A stretch of DNA of 64,000 nt from Cryptomeria japonica (GCF_030272615.1 NC_081405.1:604794177-604858176), one strand, 5' to 3'. Counted from the first letter of the stretch, positions 10,968-23,127 are shown. The notes: generated by a model from the letters alone, not told the origin. Program-made: numbers and translations.

Positions 10968-13203
10968 TGTTGAACACTACCAAATGCTGAGAGGGCGGGT
11001 GAATCAAGATATACTAAAGCTTGATAAGATTAAATCATACATTCCATTGAGTCTTCAGTACAACATTCATTACACATGCATGAAAGTAAATAAATAAAAT
11101 AGCAAGTACAACCACAAGAGAACACCAAGATTTTTTACATGGAAAACCCAAGCTGGAAAAAACCACGGTAAGAATAATACTCATGGTATATGTATTAAAT
11201 TTCTTAGAAAGTTTTATGCCTTAGGCCAGGGAGCTCACTGCTCAGAATTTGTAGGCTAACACACACAAACTTAGGGAAAGATAAAAAATACTTGCACAAC
11301 TGAAGATAACTTCTTCAAGGAAAGATACAAAATATTTGTCCAGATACAATAAAGTCAAGAGATCGAATTCCAAGAGAATGGTATCTACCAATATGCAGAT
11401 AATAGTTCACAATTTATTACTCATCTAATCTAGCCTTCATTACTACGTTGTACCACATTCAAACCTCTATATTAATTCACATTATCTTTGCATGAAACAT
11501 ATAAAATTTGACTCACATAATGCTATATTCACTCAATTATTCTATCATTTATATATCAATAAGATCTTCAATATCCCCTATTAGGTCGGCCTATAAAACA
11601 TGTAGCGTGTATATGCTTTGCCAAAGACAAAATTCTGTATAAAAAACATATGGAAGGAAAAAAATATGTGTGAATATTCACACCATTTCAGTACACCTTC
11701 CAAATATCTCCAAAAAGGTTTTACACTCACCACATGCAACGAATGAAACCAAAAGACAAAAGTTGGCTTCACATGCTAAATCATTTTACTCATACTAATC
11801 TATTTTACTCAAGATTTTAATCTAGACCAAAAATAAGACTTGCGGACCAACACAAAAGAAACATAAAGTGCTAGAGAATATAAATCAATGACCCACAACA
11901 CCCTTTTAGTACTAGAAGGTCGAGGAATGCAACATGTTGTTCTGCAACATCATGTAATTGTATTATCCCTAAACACAAATACAAATAACTTCTTACAATA
12001 TAACATCTAACTGTCTAAAAATTAGAATATGAAGATATTGATCTTCCATAACCATTCCTCTCTAATCCACACATCCATCTGATACATGTTCAGTATAATC
12101 AAAAACCATCAGACAAAAATACTGTTCACCAGAATAGTCACTAAAGCTGTTATATAGTTTCTAAACCAAGTACAAAGTCACCAATCCTCTAGAAACATAA
12201 CATACCATCAATATTTTCCATTTAGAACACCTTTAGATATTTTTCATACATCCATATAACATTTGTATATACTTACACAATTTGCACACAATTGAACCAA
12301 ATTGATTCAAGACAACCTATTCATAGAGATATCATACCAATAGAGCTCAAAAAAAATCATAACACTTCAAACTTTATAAATAAAAAATATTGTAAGTTCA
12401 TTCCACACATTTGCAGCAACTCTATAGTCATTTGTCATGACCAAATTAGAGAACCTTTTGTGTTATCTCATTTATGCTTTACAAGCTAATATATTTACAT
12501 CCATATCTAACATACACCTTCCTCATACTAAACATAGATATAATATCCACATAGTCCTTAGAAACACCTTATTTCATCATCATAGATATTTACTAGTGTA
12601 CTGTATATAATCTACAAGACATTCATACACCTTTGCACCATATCTGGATCATCTAGACCTCAAAACCAATTACCAAAACTCTGGAATCATCATCAATTTC
12701 AGATGTATATCCTAGTAAGTTCTTACATATCTAACCACTATATCAAAAATCAACCATATCTCTTATGGAACAACATTTGGACAACCAACATGTTTGACAT
12801 CAATGACAACATAAGCTTATATGTGCAATGACTATTGTTATAAATAAAAACATCTAGCTCTACCAAATGAGCAATAGAGGACCTGTAAACTTGATAGTAT
12901 AATATACACAAATCATAAACATTATATTTAGAACTAAACTCAATGATCTTCACATACCATAGGAATGCAAACCATAGAGACATTAAATACCTTTCCTGCA
13001 TAAATTTTGTTTCTTGCATATTGAAACTTCCACTACAACAATGTTCTAGAAGAACCCCAAACTTACTTAATATCACAACTAGACCACACAAAAACTTCAA
13101 AGAATTCATTTCTAGACCATTGTAACATATAGTGACATCAATGACAATACCAAATAAGTTGAGATCAATGAAAACACAACATAAACAATTCAAGTTTCCA
13201 ACA
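10968..13203 (-). repeat. LTR-like region with a primer site on one side and a polypurine tract on the other
   Basis: It begins TGTTGAACAC at 10968 and ends CCAACA at 13203. The left end carries the block shared by several LTR families here: a CTCTCAG/GATTCACC phrase and a 'ccacggt...ttttacatggaaaaccc' box near 11130-11170. A primer-binding-like sequence abuts the left end and a polypurine tract abuts the right end. It therefore acts as the 5' end of one element and the 3' end of the next. At 2.2 kb it could also be two abutting, partly deleted LTRs; I cannot tell which. Confidence 0.5.
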
Positions 13204-13216
13204 TTCCCCTCCTTTG
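13204..13216 (-). promoter_or_regulatory. Polypurine tract of the old copia element
   Basis: The minus strand reads CAAAGGAGGGGAA directly before the LTR start TGTTGGAAAC. Further pyrimidine-rich copies of the same type (plus strand CTCCCCC) occur at about 13265, 13310, 13355 and 13410. Confidence 0.6.
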
Positions 13217-13439
13217 TCATTGATGGCAACACCTGTACCACTAAAAACAAATGTCAATCTGCATCTCCCCCCCCTTTGAAGTCAAGTACAAGGGGCACTC
13301 TATTAAACTCTCTCCCCCTTTCTGATAAGCTTTAATAATCGCAACATTTACAACTCCCCTTGAGAGTAGCTACCGGATCAATCTAGGAGCCAAAGATGAA
13401 CTTCATAACTCCCCCTGGATAGATGCACCACCTGAATGC

Positions 13440-15959
13440 ATCTAGTTTAAAGAAGGAGGGAAAATTAAATTAAAATTCTATCAGAGATACTCAAAGGTAT
13501 ACTTGAAGACCAAGGAAAAAAGATATCTTACCTATCATAGACATATAAAATTCTTTTTGTATCTATTCTACAAACTTATTGCATACATCATCATCTCCTC
13601 CAAATATGATATCATCAAGATACATAAGAACAATCAACATTTTATCACCTTTAATTTTGTAATAAAAATTTCTATCACTAGTACCTTTTATGAAATTCTA
13701 TTGCAACAAATACCTATCCAACCTTGTTTACTAAGCTCTAGGAGCTTTCTTGAGTCCATACATCACCTTCTTAAGTCTACAAACCATATCTAGATCTTTT
13801 GATAGGTTGAATCCATCTAGTTGTTCAATGCATACTTCTTCAAGTTCTCCATTCAAGAATGATGAATTGACATCCATTTGATACAATCTAAAGTTATTAT
13901 AAACAATAAATGCAAGAAACATCCTTATAGCCTCCACTCTTCTAACTAGAGAAAAAGTATCCTCTAAGTATATGCCTTCAACTTATGAATATCCCTTACA
14001 CACAAATATTGAACCTTATTCCTTGTGACTTATTCATCTTCAATTAGCTTATTTTTAGAACACCCACTTGATTCCTATAAAATTCTTATCCAACAATTTT
14101 GGTACCAATTCCAATGTTTGATTCTTCTCTATCCGATTCAACTCCTCTTCCATTGCCTTAATTCAACTTTCATCCTTGCTAAATTTCACATATGTCTTTG
14201 GTTCTGCTTGAGATAGGAAGCAATGGTTTGCTTGTTCAGTGGATTTTACAAGTCTTCTTCTTGTCTAAACTCCTTTATTCTTGTCTCCAATAATCTGTTC
14301 CTTTGAATGATTCTTCCTCACATACTTTGTTGGTGTATTAGGAATTTATATTTAGGTTCCTTTAATTTTGCACTTGTCTCTTCTCTCTTTTAGAGAACAC
14401 TTTTCTTCTACAACAACCAAAATAACTTCTATCTCGATTTAGGTAGAATCTTAGTCTGATTCCATTTTCACTAAATTTTACATTCACACTCTCCACAATA
14501 TTGTTTAGCCTCATTTTGAAAAATTGGTATGCCTTACTCCTTCTAAAATATCCCAAGAATATGCCTTCACGTGATCTTGCATCAAACTTCTCCAGATCTT
14601 TTTCATCTCTCCTCTACGGCTTTCTTCCAAAGAATATGAAATACTTGATTGTAGGAGGTCTTCCATTCCATATCTCATAAGGTTTCTTTGTGTGATTCAC
14701 TCTTATCTAAGCCCTATTAAGAATATAAATAGTAGTATGCACAGCCTCTTTCCAATACACATTAGGAAGGTTAGCATCCTTCATCATAGTTCTAGCCATT
14801 TTAACAACATCCTATTATTTCTTTTTACTAATCCATTCTATTAAGGAGTCCTAGGAGCAAAAAAATGTCTTCTAATACCATGCTCTTCATAGAATCTAGA
14901 TTAAATTCATTTGAAGTAAAATTAACTCCTCTATCAAATCTTAAACATTTGATCTTGGAATCCACTTGATTCTCAACCATATACTTGAAAATTTTAAAAT
15001 TTTCTATTGCTTTAGACCTTTCGCTCAAGAAAGTAACCCATGTCATTCTAGAATAATCATAGATATAAGAAACATAAAATACCTTTCACCATTCACTCCT
15101 CTTGTCCTTGTAGGTCCACATAGATCTATATGAACTAGCTCTAGATTTAGCTCCAAAGGTTTTGCAGTTGAATAGTCCTTGTTCTTGAATCTCCTCTTTT
15201 TTTGCTTTCTTAGTTGACATTCCCTGCACATAGTATCAACATGCTTCATAATATTTGGTAAATCTCTTACAAAATTAGTAGAATTGATCTTCACTAAATT
15301 GTCAAAATTGATATATGCCATCCTTTTATTCCACAACCAATATTTATTGCTTTGCACCAACATACAACTGCTACCATTTTTATCCTTCACATAGTAAACA
15401 TTGCCATTACTTTTTATACCTTCTTCAACTAATCCACCAAAATTTCCTTTCCTAATCTCACATTTGGAACCATGAAATATAAGCTTATATCCCTTACTAC
15501 ACATTTGACTCACACTTAAAAGATTATGTCTCAGGCTCTTAACATAATAAACATAATCAATATTATGCTTACCATCAATTGAAATAGTACCTTTACAACA
15601 AATAAGTGCAACTTCCTCACTTGCAAATTTTACAGAATCACCATCATATTTTTCAAAATTAATGAACTTTACTTTATTACCTGTCATGTGATTCGAACAT
15701 GTGGAGTAAAAAATCAAAGCCTTAGGCTCCACTTTCACATACAATGCAATCCTCTCATTCTTTGGATTTTCATTGTTCTTCATATATTTTGGATCATCAG
15801 ACCTTTCATCACTCTTCTCCTTTGTAGCTAAAAATAATGATTCTTCATTTGTGTCATTTCCATCTTCTTCTTTAGACAAATAGGTCTCCATTGAGCATAA
15901 ATTATTCCTATGTTTTTCTCTATCATCTATTCTCTTATTTTTATTATTTCATCTGTGAT
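13440..15959 (-). pseudogene. Old Ty1/copia pol remnant (protease, integrase, RT)
   Basis: Minus strand, broken into several frames. From 15891 leftward one reads a degenerate protease site (S-T-C-S-N-H-M-T-G where D-S-G-C-S is usual), then the GAG-pre-integrase zinc region with C-R-E-C, then the start of the integrase core (H-I-D-L-C-G-P, about 15120). The integrase continues at 15046-14828 with C-L-R-F-D-R-G where T-D-N-G is expected. RT follows: the Q-M-D-V segment and Y-G-L-K-K-A-P at 13937-13731, then the Y-L-D-D catalytic box at 13611-13622. Most of RNase H is missing before the polypurine tract, indicating an internal deletion. Altered catalytic residues, stops and frameshifts make it inactive. 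Its gag lies at 23.1-23.9 kb beyond the nested insertions. Confidence 0.85.
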
Positions 15960-15964
15960 GATCT

Positions 15965-16849
15965 TGTAAGGAAGTTAAGTAGCGGAAACAACTTCCTACA
16001 CTAACCTTGAGAGGAGGGTAATGCAAAACTTTTTCAGATCATTACAACAGTTACAGAAAATAGAAATAGATATAATAGCATTTATACCACAACACAGTGA
16101 TTTACGTGGGGAAAACCCTTTCGGGAGAAAAACCCCACCCTCCAAAAGCAGCTCAATATTTTATTCAGCAATCAAAAACAGACTACAAAATACTTGCAGA
16201 GCAAGCTCTTCGCAGGAGTAGCACTAAACAGAGATTCAGAGGCAACTCAATAGCCATAAGACTCTTACACACAACCTCTATCTCACACACCTCATAAATA
16301 GGAGATACAATACAAGAAACCGTCAAACGGTATTACAAAACCATGGGCTAAAACCACCCAATAAGGTGTAGCCGACCTTATCTCCCTTCTATGACATGTT
16401 AAAGCACACATCAACACGTGTCGCTCCCTTTTACAGCTCATTTATGTATTCGATACAAATTATTTTTCCTATTTCAGGAGTACAAACTTCCGGAGGCCAT
16501 AACTTGAGAACCGGGTGTCCGATTGACGAACCGTTTGAAGCGCCGGAAAGCTCGTGAAGTGCTCTATCACCTCGTAACCCGCTTCGCCGGTTACGGCAAC
16601 TTTTCAGGGTGTTTCGGAGCCTCTAAAGTGCCCAAAATTAAGTTTAAACATTTTATTGCACCCCTCCAAGATGAAAACTTTAATATCTTCAAAACTAGCT
16701 GTGACCTTGCGACGCAACTTTACCGGAATGCTTATCTAGCCAACCAGAAGCTTCAGGGAGAGTTTCGCACCATTTCGTGCTCAAATAAAAACTTACTATA
16801 AATAGTAACCTCGCATAAATGCAAGGTTGAGACACCATTTTTCCCAACA
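15965..16849 (-). repeat. 3' LTR of the young copia element
   Basis: 885 bp starting TGTAAGGAAG and ending CCCAACA in plus-strand coordinates. Its counterpart lies exactly 5,109 bp downstream. Short plus-strand frames inside it are repeated in the other LTR and are not genes. Confidence 0.97.
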
Positions 16850-16862
16850 AATCTCCCACTTG
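16850..16862 (-). promoter_or_regulatory. Polypurine tract of the young copia element
   Basis: The minus strand reads ACAAGTGGGAGATT directly before the 3' LTR start TGTTGGG. It primes plus-strand DNA synthesis during reverse transcription. Confidence 0.8.
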
Positions 16863-16905
16863 TCGAACACCTTGCATGAGCAGAAGGGAATGTCAACACA
16901 ATGAA

Positions 16906-19900
16906 TCAATTGCTAGGGGCCATAAGGCCCATAGACTCTGAACACCATCTGAACTTCTCTGTGCTCACAGCCTTAGTTAAAGCATCTGCAACATTCATCA
17001 AAGTGTCCACCTTAACCAGCTTCACCCTACCATCTTCGACCATATCTCTAACAAAATGATACTGAACATCAATATGTTTGGTCCGGGCATGAAATGTCGG
17101 GTTCTTAGCTAGGCTAATTGCACTCTGACTGTCACAGTAAATTGTCACTGTACCTTGTTTTATTCCAATATCTGAACACAGTCTCTTAAGCCAAATGGCC
17201 TCTTTACAAGCATGAGTAGCTGCCATATACTCTGCTTCAGTAGTGGATAAAGCAACCACAGCTTGTCGCTTACTCATCCAACTAATTGCACCACCAAACA
17301 AAGTAAACACATAAGCACTGGTGGATCTTCTGCTATCAATATCACCTGCCCAATCTGAATCCACATAACCATGGATATCAAGGGAAGTCATGTCTCCAAC
17401 TGAATTACCATGATAACACAAAGAATACTCTGAAGTACCCTTCAAATATCTGAAGACTCTTTTGACTGCATCCCAATGAACTCTACCAGGATTAGACATA
17501 TATCTAGAAAGTACTCCCACTGCTTGGGCAATATCTGGTCTAGTACAGACTATAGCATACATCAAGCTTCCAACTGCACTCTGGTAAGGCACTCTGCTCA
17601 TGTCTTCCATCTCCAATGGGGATGTAGGACAATCTGAAACAGATAGTTTCATTCCAACTGTAAAAGGAACACTCAATGGTCTACAATTCTGCATGTTGAA
17701 CCTCTGTAACACTGAATTCACATACTTACTCTGGCCTAGCCATAGCTTTCTGTTCGCCCTATCTCTTCTAATTTCCATCCCAAGAATGTGCTTTGCTGCA
17801 CCAAGATCTTTCATTTCAAATTTAGCAGCGAGCTGAGACTTCAGTTCTAAAATCATACCTTTCCCTTTGCCAATGAATAACATATCATCAACATACAATG
17901 CAATGAATAAGAAATGATCACCATAAGATTTATAATAAACACAGTGATCTGATTTAGAACGTTCAAATCCCAAACTCAACACATATGTATCAAATTTCTG
18001 GTACCACATCCTAGGACTTTGTTTGAGGCCATACAAAGATTTCTTCAATTTACAGACCAAATTACTTTTGCCTTTCACCACATAGTGCTCCGGCTGTGTC
18101 ATATAAATATCTTCCTCCAAATCACCATGAAGGAAAGCAGTTTTCACATCCATTTGCTCAACCTCTAAATCATAAGCAGTAGCAATAGAAAGCAAAAATC
18201 TAATGGACGTCATTTTTGCAACAGGAGAAAATATCTCACCGTAATCAACACCCTCAACCTGAGAGTAGCCTTTTGCAACCAACCTTGCTTTATACTTCTC
18301 AATGCTTCCATCTGAACCAATCTTTTTCTTGAACACCCATTTACAACCAACAGGTTTTCGTCCTTCAGGCAATGGTACAAGATCCCATGTATCATTCTTT
18401 TTCAACGCTGCCATTTCTTCCTCCATAGCAATCTTCCAGGATTCTGCATCATTCATACCTAATGCCTCTTCTACAGATTTTGGTTCATCCACACTAGTAT
18501 TCAGAGCAAAAATACATCTCCAATCATCAGGTGAATACCTTTCAGGTGGTTGTCTATGTCTTGTAGACCTTCGAACAAGCTGAGTTGGAGGTTCTTCCTC
18601 CTCTTCTGAAGATTCAGAGCTAGACGAGCTCTCCTCAAATTCTTGCCTATCTAGGGGTCTTGATTCAACTCTTTCAGGTGTAGAAGGAAGTTGAATCACA
18701 TCTTCTTTTTTAGTCTGTTCTGGCTGCAATGTAACAGAAGGAGACTTAATTTCTCTAAAAATAACACTTCTACTGTGAATTACCTTTTGTGCAACAGGGT
18801 CCCAAAGCTTGTATCCTTTCACACCATAACTATACCCGATGAAGATACATTTCACAGCCTTGTTCTCCAACTTTGTTCGCTTCTCCTTTGGCACATGTGC
18901 ATATGCCTCGCAACCAAAAACTCTAAGATGTCTCAATGAAGGCTTGTGACTTGACCATGCTTCCATAGGCGTTTTATCAACAAGAGCTGATGTAGGAGAC
19001 CTGTTAATCAGGTAGCAAGCAGTGGCAACAGCTTCAGCCCAAAACTTTTGTTCGAGACCAGCACCACTCAACATACTCCTAGCCTTTTCCATCAGTGTTC
19101 TGTTCATTCTTTCTGCAACTCCATTCTGCTGTGGAGAATACGGAGTTGTCTTCTGCCTGTTAATTCCACAGTCTTTACAGAATCTATCAAAATCATTAGA
19201 GCAAAACTCACTGCCATTATCAGTTCTCAAACATTTTATTTTCTTTCCAGTCTGCAACTCAACCATTGCTTTAAATTCTTTAAAACGACTAAAAACTTCA
19301 GATTTACTCTTTAGAAAATATACCCATGTCCTTCTACTAAAATCATCAATAAATGAAACATAATATGTGGATTTTCCAATCGAAGAGACATCTACTGGAC
19401 CAAACACATCAGAATGGATAAGATCCAAAACACCACAAGTTTTATGAGAACTCGAGTAAAACTGAACGCGGTTTTGTTTTCCATAAATGCAATGCTCACA
19501 GAAATCAAAGTCAAGATTACAATCATTCAAACCTTCAACAAGGTTTTTATTTTTCAAGGTCCTTAGACCCTTTTCTCCAATGTGGCCAAGTCTCTGGTGC
19601 CATAACATAGTCTTCTCTGCAGGTAACTTTGCTTCAGACGAAAGAGCACCCTTAGGTACCCAAAAACCATTTCCATCTGCTGAAGGTGAAACCTTCAAAT
19701 CTTCCAGTGAAGTATCCGCAGATTTACTTTTTACAGAAGTGCTATTACACTCAATAGTGTATGCTTCAAGCTTATACAAAGTGCCAAACCTGACACCTCT
19801 AGCAACTACCATAGCACCCTTAATCATCTTACATCCTGCTTCAGAAAAGACTACCTGCACACCTGCATCTATTAGTTTGCTCACAGATAATAGGTTTCGT

Positions 19901-20949
19901 TTTAATCCAGGGATATGCAACACACCATTAATCCTTTTTATTCTACCATCAGAAAACCTGATTCTAACTTTACCTCGACCAACAATGTCTAGATGTGAAT
20001 CATCACCCAGGTACACCTTACCTCCATTAAATCCTTCATATTCAGAAAACCAATCTCTATTGGAAGTCATATGAAAAGATGCACCTGAGTCAATTAGCCA
20101 GGCATCATTACCTGCATGAGTCGCCAAAGCCGCAATAAATGCATCGCCATCTTCCTTGTCGGACTCAGAATCAGAATCGAACTTTTTCTTTTTCTTCTTC
20201 TTTTCTTCTTTGCAGTCCTTACGGATGTGACCCGGTTTACCGCAATTCCAGCAAATGACTTTGGACTTTCCAGGAGATTTCGATCTCCCTTTGGATTTGG
20301 ACTTGCCGCGCTTCTCATTCTTCTTTCCTTTCTCCTTAGGTCTTCCACGAACGGTTAGGGCTTCCTTTGAACTGATGGATACCTTCCTTCGCATCTCTTC
20401 ACCGAGTAGGGCACCCACCACGTCTTCAGATTTCAAAACAACAGAAGTACTACCGATAGCCATAACAAGAGAATCCCACGAATCAGGCAAAGAACAAAGC
20501 AAGATCTGGCATTTCTCCTCCTCATCCATCTTAACACCGACGGATACTAATTGAGCCACAATCATATTGAATGCTTCTAGGTGGTCTGCAATTCGTCCAC
20601 CCTCTTCCATCTTCAAGGAATACAATTTCTTTCTTAAGAAAATTTGATTTAATAAAGATTTCACTTGATACATCTCACCAAGCTTAGTCCATAGCTTCTT
20701 TGCAGAGTTCTCTTCATGGACATTGATTAGAACAGAGTCTGCCAGGCACAGTCTGATTAGACCCTTGGCTTTTCGGTCTATAACATCATACTGAGTTGCC
20801 GCAGTAGGATCTGAGGGCCTTTGGACATTCGCATCAACAGCATCCCAAAGATCTCGATCTATTAGCAGATCTTCCATCTTCAGCTTCCACATCTCAAAAT
20901 TACTTCCATTAAATTTCTCCACCTCTATTCTCCCTGACGAACTCGCCAT
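16906..20949 (-). CDS. Intact Ty1/copia Gag-Pol polyprotein, 1,347 aa
   Basis: This single ORF encodes all functions for copia retrotransposition; the products act in a cytoplasmic virus-like particle and then at chromosomal DNA. Order by residue: Gag (about 10-200); a Lys/Arg-rich stretch (200-232); a zinc knuckle C233-x2-C236-x4-H241-x4-C246; aspartic protease D-S-G at 287-289; GAG-pre-integrase H-R-L-G-H from 451 with C484/C487; integrase catalytic D514, D577 and E613 (D-D-35-E); RT with Y-V-D-D at 1019-1022; RNase H with D1197, E1238-E1240 and D1273. All these residues are present and there is no stop or frameshift. The ATG lies 109 bp inside the primer site. Gag and Pol are in one frame, as is usual for plant copia. 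The low LTR divergence agrees with an intact, possibly still mobile copy. Confidence 0.97.
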   Translation of the reverse strand: MASSSGRIEVEKFNGSNFEMWKLKMEDLLIDRDLWDAVDANVQRPSDPTAATQYDVIDRKAKGLIRLCLADSVLINVHEENSAKKLWTKLGEMYQVKSLLNQIFLRKKLYSLKMEEGGRIADHLEAFNMIVAQLVSVGVKMDEEEKCQILLCSLPDSWDSLVMAIGSTSVVLKSEDVVGALLGEEMRRKVSISSKEALTVRGRPKEKGKKNEKRGKSKSKGRSKSPGKSKVICWNCGKPGHIRKDCKEEKKKKKKKFDSDSESDKEDGDAFIAALATHAGNDAWLIDSGASFHMTSNRDWFSEYEGFNGGKVYLGDDSHLDIVGRGKVRIRFSDGRIKRINGVLHIPGLKRNLLSVSKLIDAGVQVVFSEAGCKMIKGAMVVARGVRFGTLYKLEAYTIECNSTSVKSKSADTSLEDLKVSPSADGNGFWVPKGALSSEAKLPAEKTMLWHQRLGHIGEKGLRTLKNKNLVEGLNDCNLDFDFCEHCIYGKQNRVQFYSSSHKTCGVLDLIHSDVFGPVDVSSIGKSTYYVSFIDDFSRRTWVYFLKSKSEVFSRFKEFKAMVELQTGKKIKCLRTDNGSEFCSNDFDRFCKDCGINRQKTTPYSPQQNGVAERMNRTLMEKARSMLSGAGLEQKFWAEAVATACYLINRSPTSALVDKTPMEAWSSHKPSLRHLRVFGCEAYAHVPKEKRTKLENKAVKCIFIGYSYGVKGYKLWDPVAQKVIHSRSVIFREIKSPSVTLQPEQTKKEDVIQLPSTPERVESRPLDRQEFEESSSSSESSEEEEEPPTQLVRRSTRHRQPPERYSPDDWRCIFALNTSVDEPKSVEEALGMNDAESWKIAMEEEMAALKKNDTWDLVPLPEGRKPVGCKWVFKKKIGSDGSIEKYKARLVAKGYSQVEGVDYGEIFSPVAKMTSIRFLLSIATAYDLEVEQMDVKTAFLHGDLEEDIYMTQPEHYVVKGKSNLVCKLKKSLYGLKQSPRMWYQKFDTYVLSLGFERSKSDHCVYYKSYGDHFLFIALYVDDMLFIGKGKGMILELKSQLAAKFEMKDLGAAKHILGMEIRRDRANRKLWLGQSKYVNSVLQRFNMQNCRPLSVPFTVGMKLSVSDCPTSPLEMEDMSRVPYQSAVGSLMYAIVCTRPDIAQAVGVLSRYMSNPGRVHWDAVKRVFRYLKGTSEYSLCYHGNSVGDMTSLDIHGYVDSDWAGDIDSRRSTSAYVFTLFGGAISWMSKRQAVVALSTTEAEYMAATHACKEAIWLKRLCSDIGIKQGTVTIYCDSQSAISLAKNPTFHARTKHIDVQYHFVRDMVEDGRVKLVKVDTLMNVADALTKAVSTEKFRWCSESMGLMAPSN

Positions 20950-21058
20950 CTGAATATTCCTGCAACAAGATCAAAAAGTGTCTTCTGCACAAGCTCCCAC
21001 TCAAATCTGGATTAGTTCAAAAAACCCAACTGCCCACAATTGAAACCAAAGGTGATCA

Positions 21059-21071
21059 GGCTCTGATACCA
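21059..21071 (-). promoter_or_regulatory. Primer-binding site, tRNA-Met(i) type
   Basis: The minus strand reads TGGTATCAGAGCC, the standard plant copia primer site complementary to the 3' end of initiator tRNA-Met. It sits two bases inside the 5' LTR. Confidence 0.95.
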
Positions 21072-21073
21072 CT

Positions 21074-21958
21074 TGTAAGGAAGTTAAGTAGCGGAAACAA
21101 CTTCCTACACTAACCTTGAGAGGAGGGTAATGCAAAACTTTTTCAGATCATTACAACAGTTACAGAAAATAGAAATAGATATAATAGCATTTATACCACA
21201 ACACAGTGATTTACGTGGGGAAAACCCTTTCGGGAGAAAAACCCCACCCTCCAAAAGCAGCTCAATATTTTATTCAGCAATCAAAAACAGATTACAAAAT
21301 ACTTGCAGAGCAAGCTCTTCGCAGGAGTAGCACTAAACAGAGATTCAGAGGCAACTCAATAGCCATAAGACTCTTACACACAACCTCTATCTCACACACC
21401 TCATAAATAGGAGATACAATACAAGAAACTGTCAAACGGTATTACAAAACCATGGGCTAAAACCACCCAATAAGGTGTAGCCGACCTTATCTCCCTTCTA
21501 TGACATGTTAAAGCACACATCAACACGTGTCGCTCCCTTTTACAGCTCATTTATGTATTCGATACAAATTATTTTTCCTATTTCAGGAGTACAAACTTCC
21601 GGAGGCCATAACTTGAGAACCGGGTGTCCGATTGACGAACCGTTTGAAGCGTCGGAAAGCTCGTGAAGTGCTCTATCACCTCGTAACCCGCTTCGCCGGT
21701 TACGGCAACTTTTCAGGGTGTTTCGGAGCCTCTAAAGTGCCCAAAATTAAGTTTAAACATTTTATTGCACCCCTCCAAGATGAAAACTTTAATATCTTCA
21801 AAACTAGCTGTGACCTTGCGACGCAACTTTACCGGAATGCTTATCTAGCCAACCAGAAGCTTCAGGGAGAGTTTCGCACCATTTCGTGCTCAAATAAAAA
21901 CTTACTATAAATAGTAACCTCGCATAAATGCAAGGTTGAGACACCATTTTTCCCAACA
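21074..21958 (-). repeat. 5' LTR of the young copia element
   Basis: 885 bp, identical to 15965-16849 except for three C/T differences seen by eye. As the 5' LTR of a minus-strand element it should carry the promoter, reading leftward into the ORF that starts at 20949. Confidence 0.97.
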
Positions 21959-21964
21959 GATCTC

Positions 21965-23127
21965 TGTTGGCTTGATGATGATGTTTTGATGTAATAGGTT
22001 GATTGATGAATTGTTTTATGTTGTCATTGATGGAAACTATGTTTTGATAGTCATCGAAGTCTTTTAGGCCAACCGGTAAGGCATAACCGGTAGAGGAGAT
22101 AGTTTATCAGTGAACCAAAAAATAGGGCTTCAACTGGTTAACAGGAAGAAAGTTGTATTCAAGCAATCAGTATGAGCGACCAATGAAGAGTTAGGTGATA
22201 CAGTTTTGCAAGAGTGTTGGAGATTGTATCAGGTAGCTATGTTTCACACCACAATGACAAATTCAATAGGATGAGCGAGTTATGTTTTACATAGCAATAA
22301 ATCTGAAGAACAACTAACCAGTAGAACAAAGTCACTAAGATTGGTAAACCGGTATACATTATGTTTTATTTTTGAGTTGTTATATTGGTGGTCGACATAA
22401 GTAAAGCATGTAGTGAAAGATTGACTAGATTCATTGAACCTAGGAAATTGTTCCAAGGTTAGTAGCTGACTAAGTTGATGTTTATAAAAAGTGTGATGAG
22501 TTATGAGATGAAGTATGAGATTATGAGTGAATATTGAGAGTTTGATTGTGCGGTAAACTGAGAAGATCTGTATGGATATGTTGTTGATGTATTGAGTAGA
22601 ATTGAAGTAGATCTTATCAAGCACATAGGTGCTACATACAAATCATTTTACTGTTGTTTTCCTAATAGTTGCAACAGTTAAATCCCTTAACCGGGTAGGT
22701 TCTAACAGGTCTACAATTGTAAATCCCCTAATAGGGTAGCTCATCAACTTGAGTCTAAATCCTCTTGCGAGGTTTCTCCTAACAGGGCAAAGCTTTTAAC
22801 AGGGCTGAGGTAAATCCCTTAACCGAGTGACTCCTAACAGGGTTTGCTCATAACCAGGCATATTTGTAAGACCTTAACCGGTCAAAGATTTCTATTATGC
22901 AGATAGTGAATCTTGTGGGTATTAACTCCCACCATGGTTTTCCCTTTTGGGTTTCCACGTATAATTTTTTTTGTTATGCGGAGCTTGATATATTATGTGT
23001 TAGCTTATGTGGTGATATTTATTTTATGTTTATTAAGCTTTAAGTTATTTAAAGTGGTGATCAGATTTGTGTTGTGGTTTTTGCTTGCACTGATTCACCC
23101 CCCTCTCAGTGCCTTATAAGTTTATCA
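21965..23127 (+). mobile_element. Solo LTR (copia-type), 1,163 bp
   Basis: It starts TGTTGGCTTG and ends TTATCA, with a perfect 5-bp target duplication ATCTC at 21960-21964 and 23128-23132. It has features shared with other LTRs here: the 'accatggttttccc...gggtttccacgt' box near 22930-22965 and a GATTCACCCCCC-CTCTCAG block about 18 bp before the 3' end. No internal region or second LTR is present, so it is what remains after LTR-LTR recombination. It contains many 'taaccgg' repeats. It interrupts the gag of the old copia element. Confidence 0.85.

Larger units (their letters stand above)
15965..21958 (-). mobile_element. Young full-length Ty1/copia retrotransposon
   Basis: A 5,994-bp element on the minus strand bounded by TG...CA LTRs of 885 bp. 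It has a perfect 5-bp target duplication, GATCT, at 15960-15964 and 21959-21963. The primer-binding site, a single uninterrupted gag-pol ORF and the polypurine tract are all present. I count three differences between the LTRs (near 16191, 16328 and 16552 in the left copy), all C/T transitions, or about 0.3%, so the insertion is recent. The gag and integrase layout resembles the Tork-type copia lineage, but that lineage call is from memory. Confidence 0.97.

Noticed and set aside
12292..13793. Frames of 60-166 residues around 12.3-13.8 kb (for example 12750-13250 minus)
   Set aside because: They cross LTR and polypurine boundaries, have no domain, and overlap frames of similar length on the other strand.
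16021..16801. Short plus-strand frames in the LTR, repeated at 21130-21910
   Set aside because: Identical in both LTRs because the LTRs are identical; no domain, and antisense to the element.
17600..20554. Plus-strand frames inside the young copia element (for example 19487-20074, 20255-20554)
   Set aside because: Antisense shadows of the intact 1,347-residue ORF.
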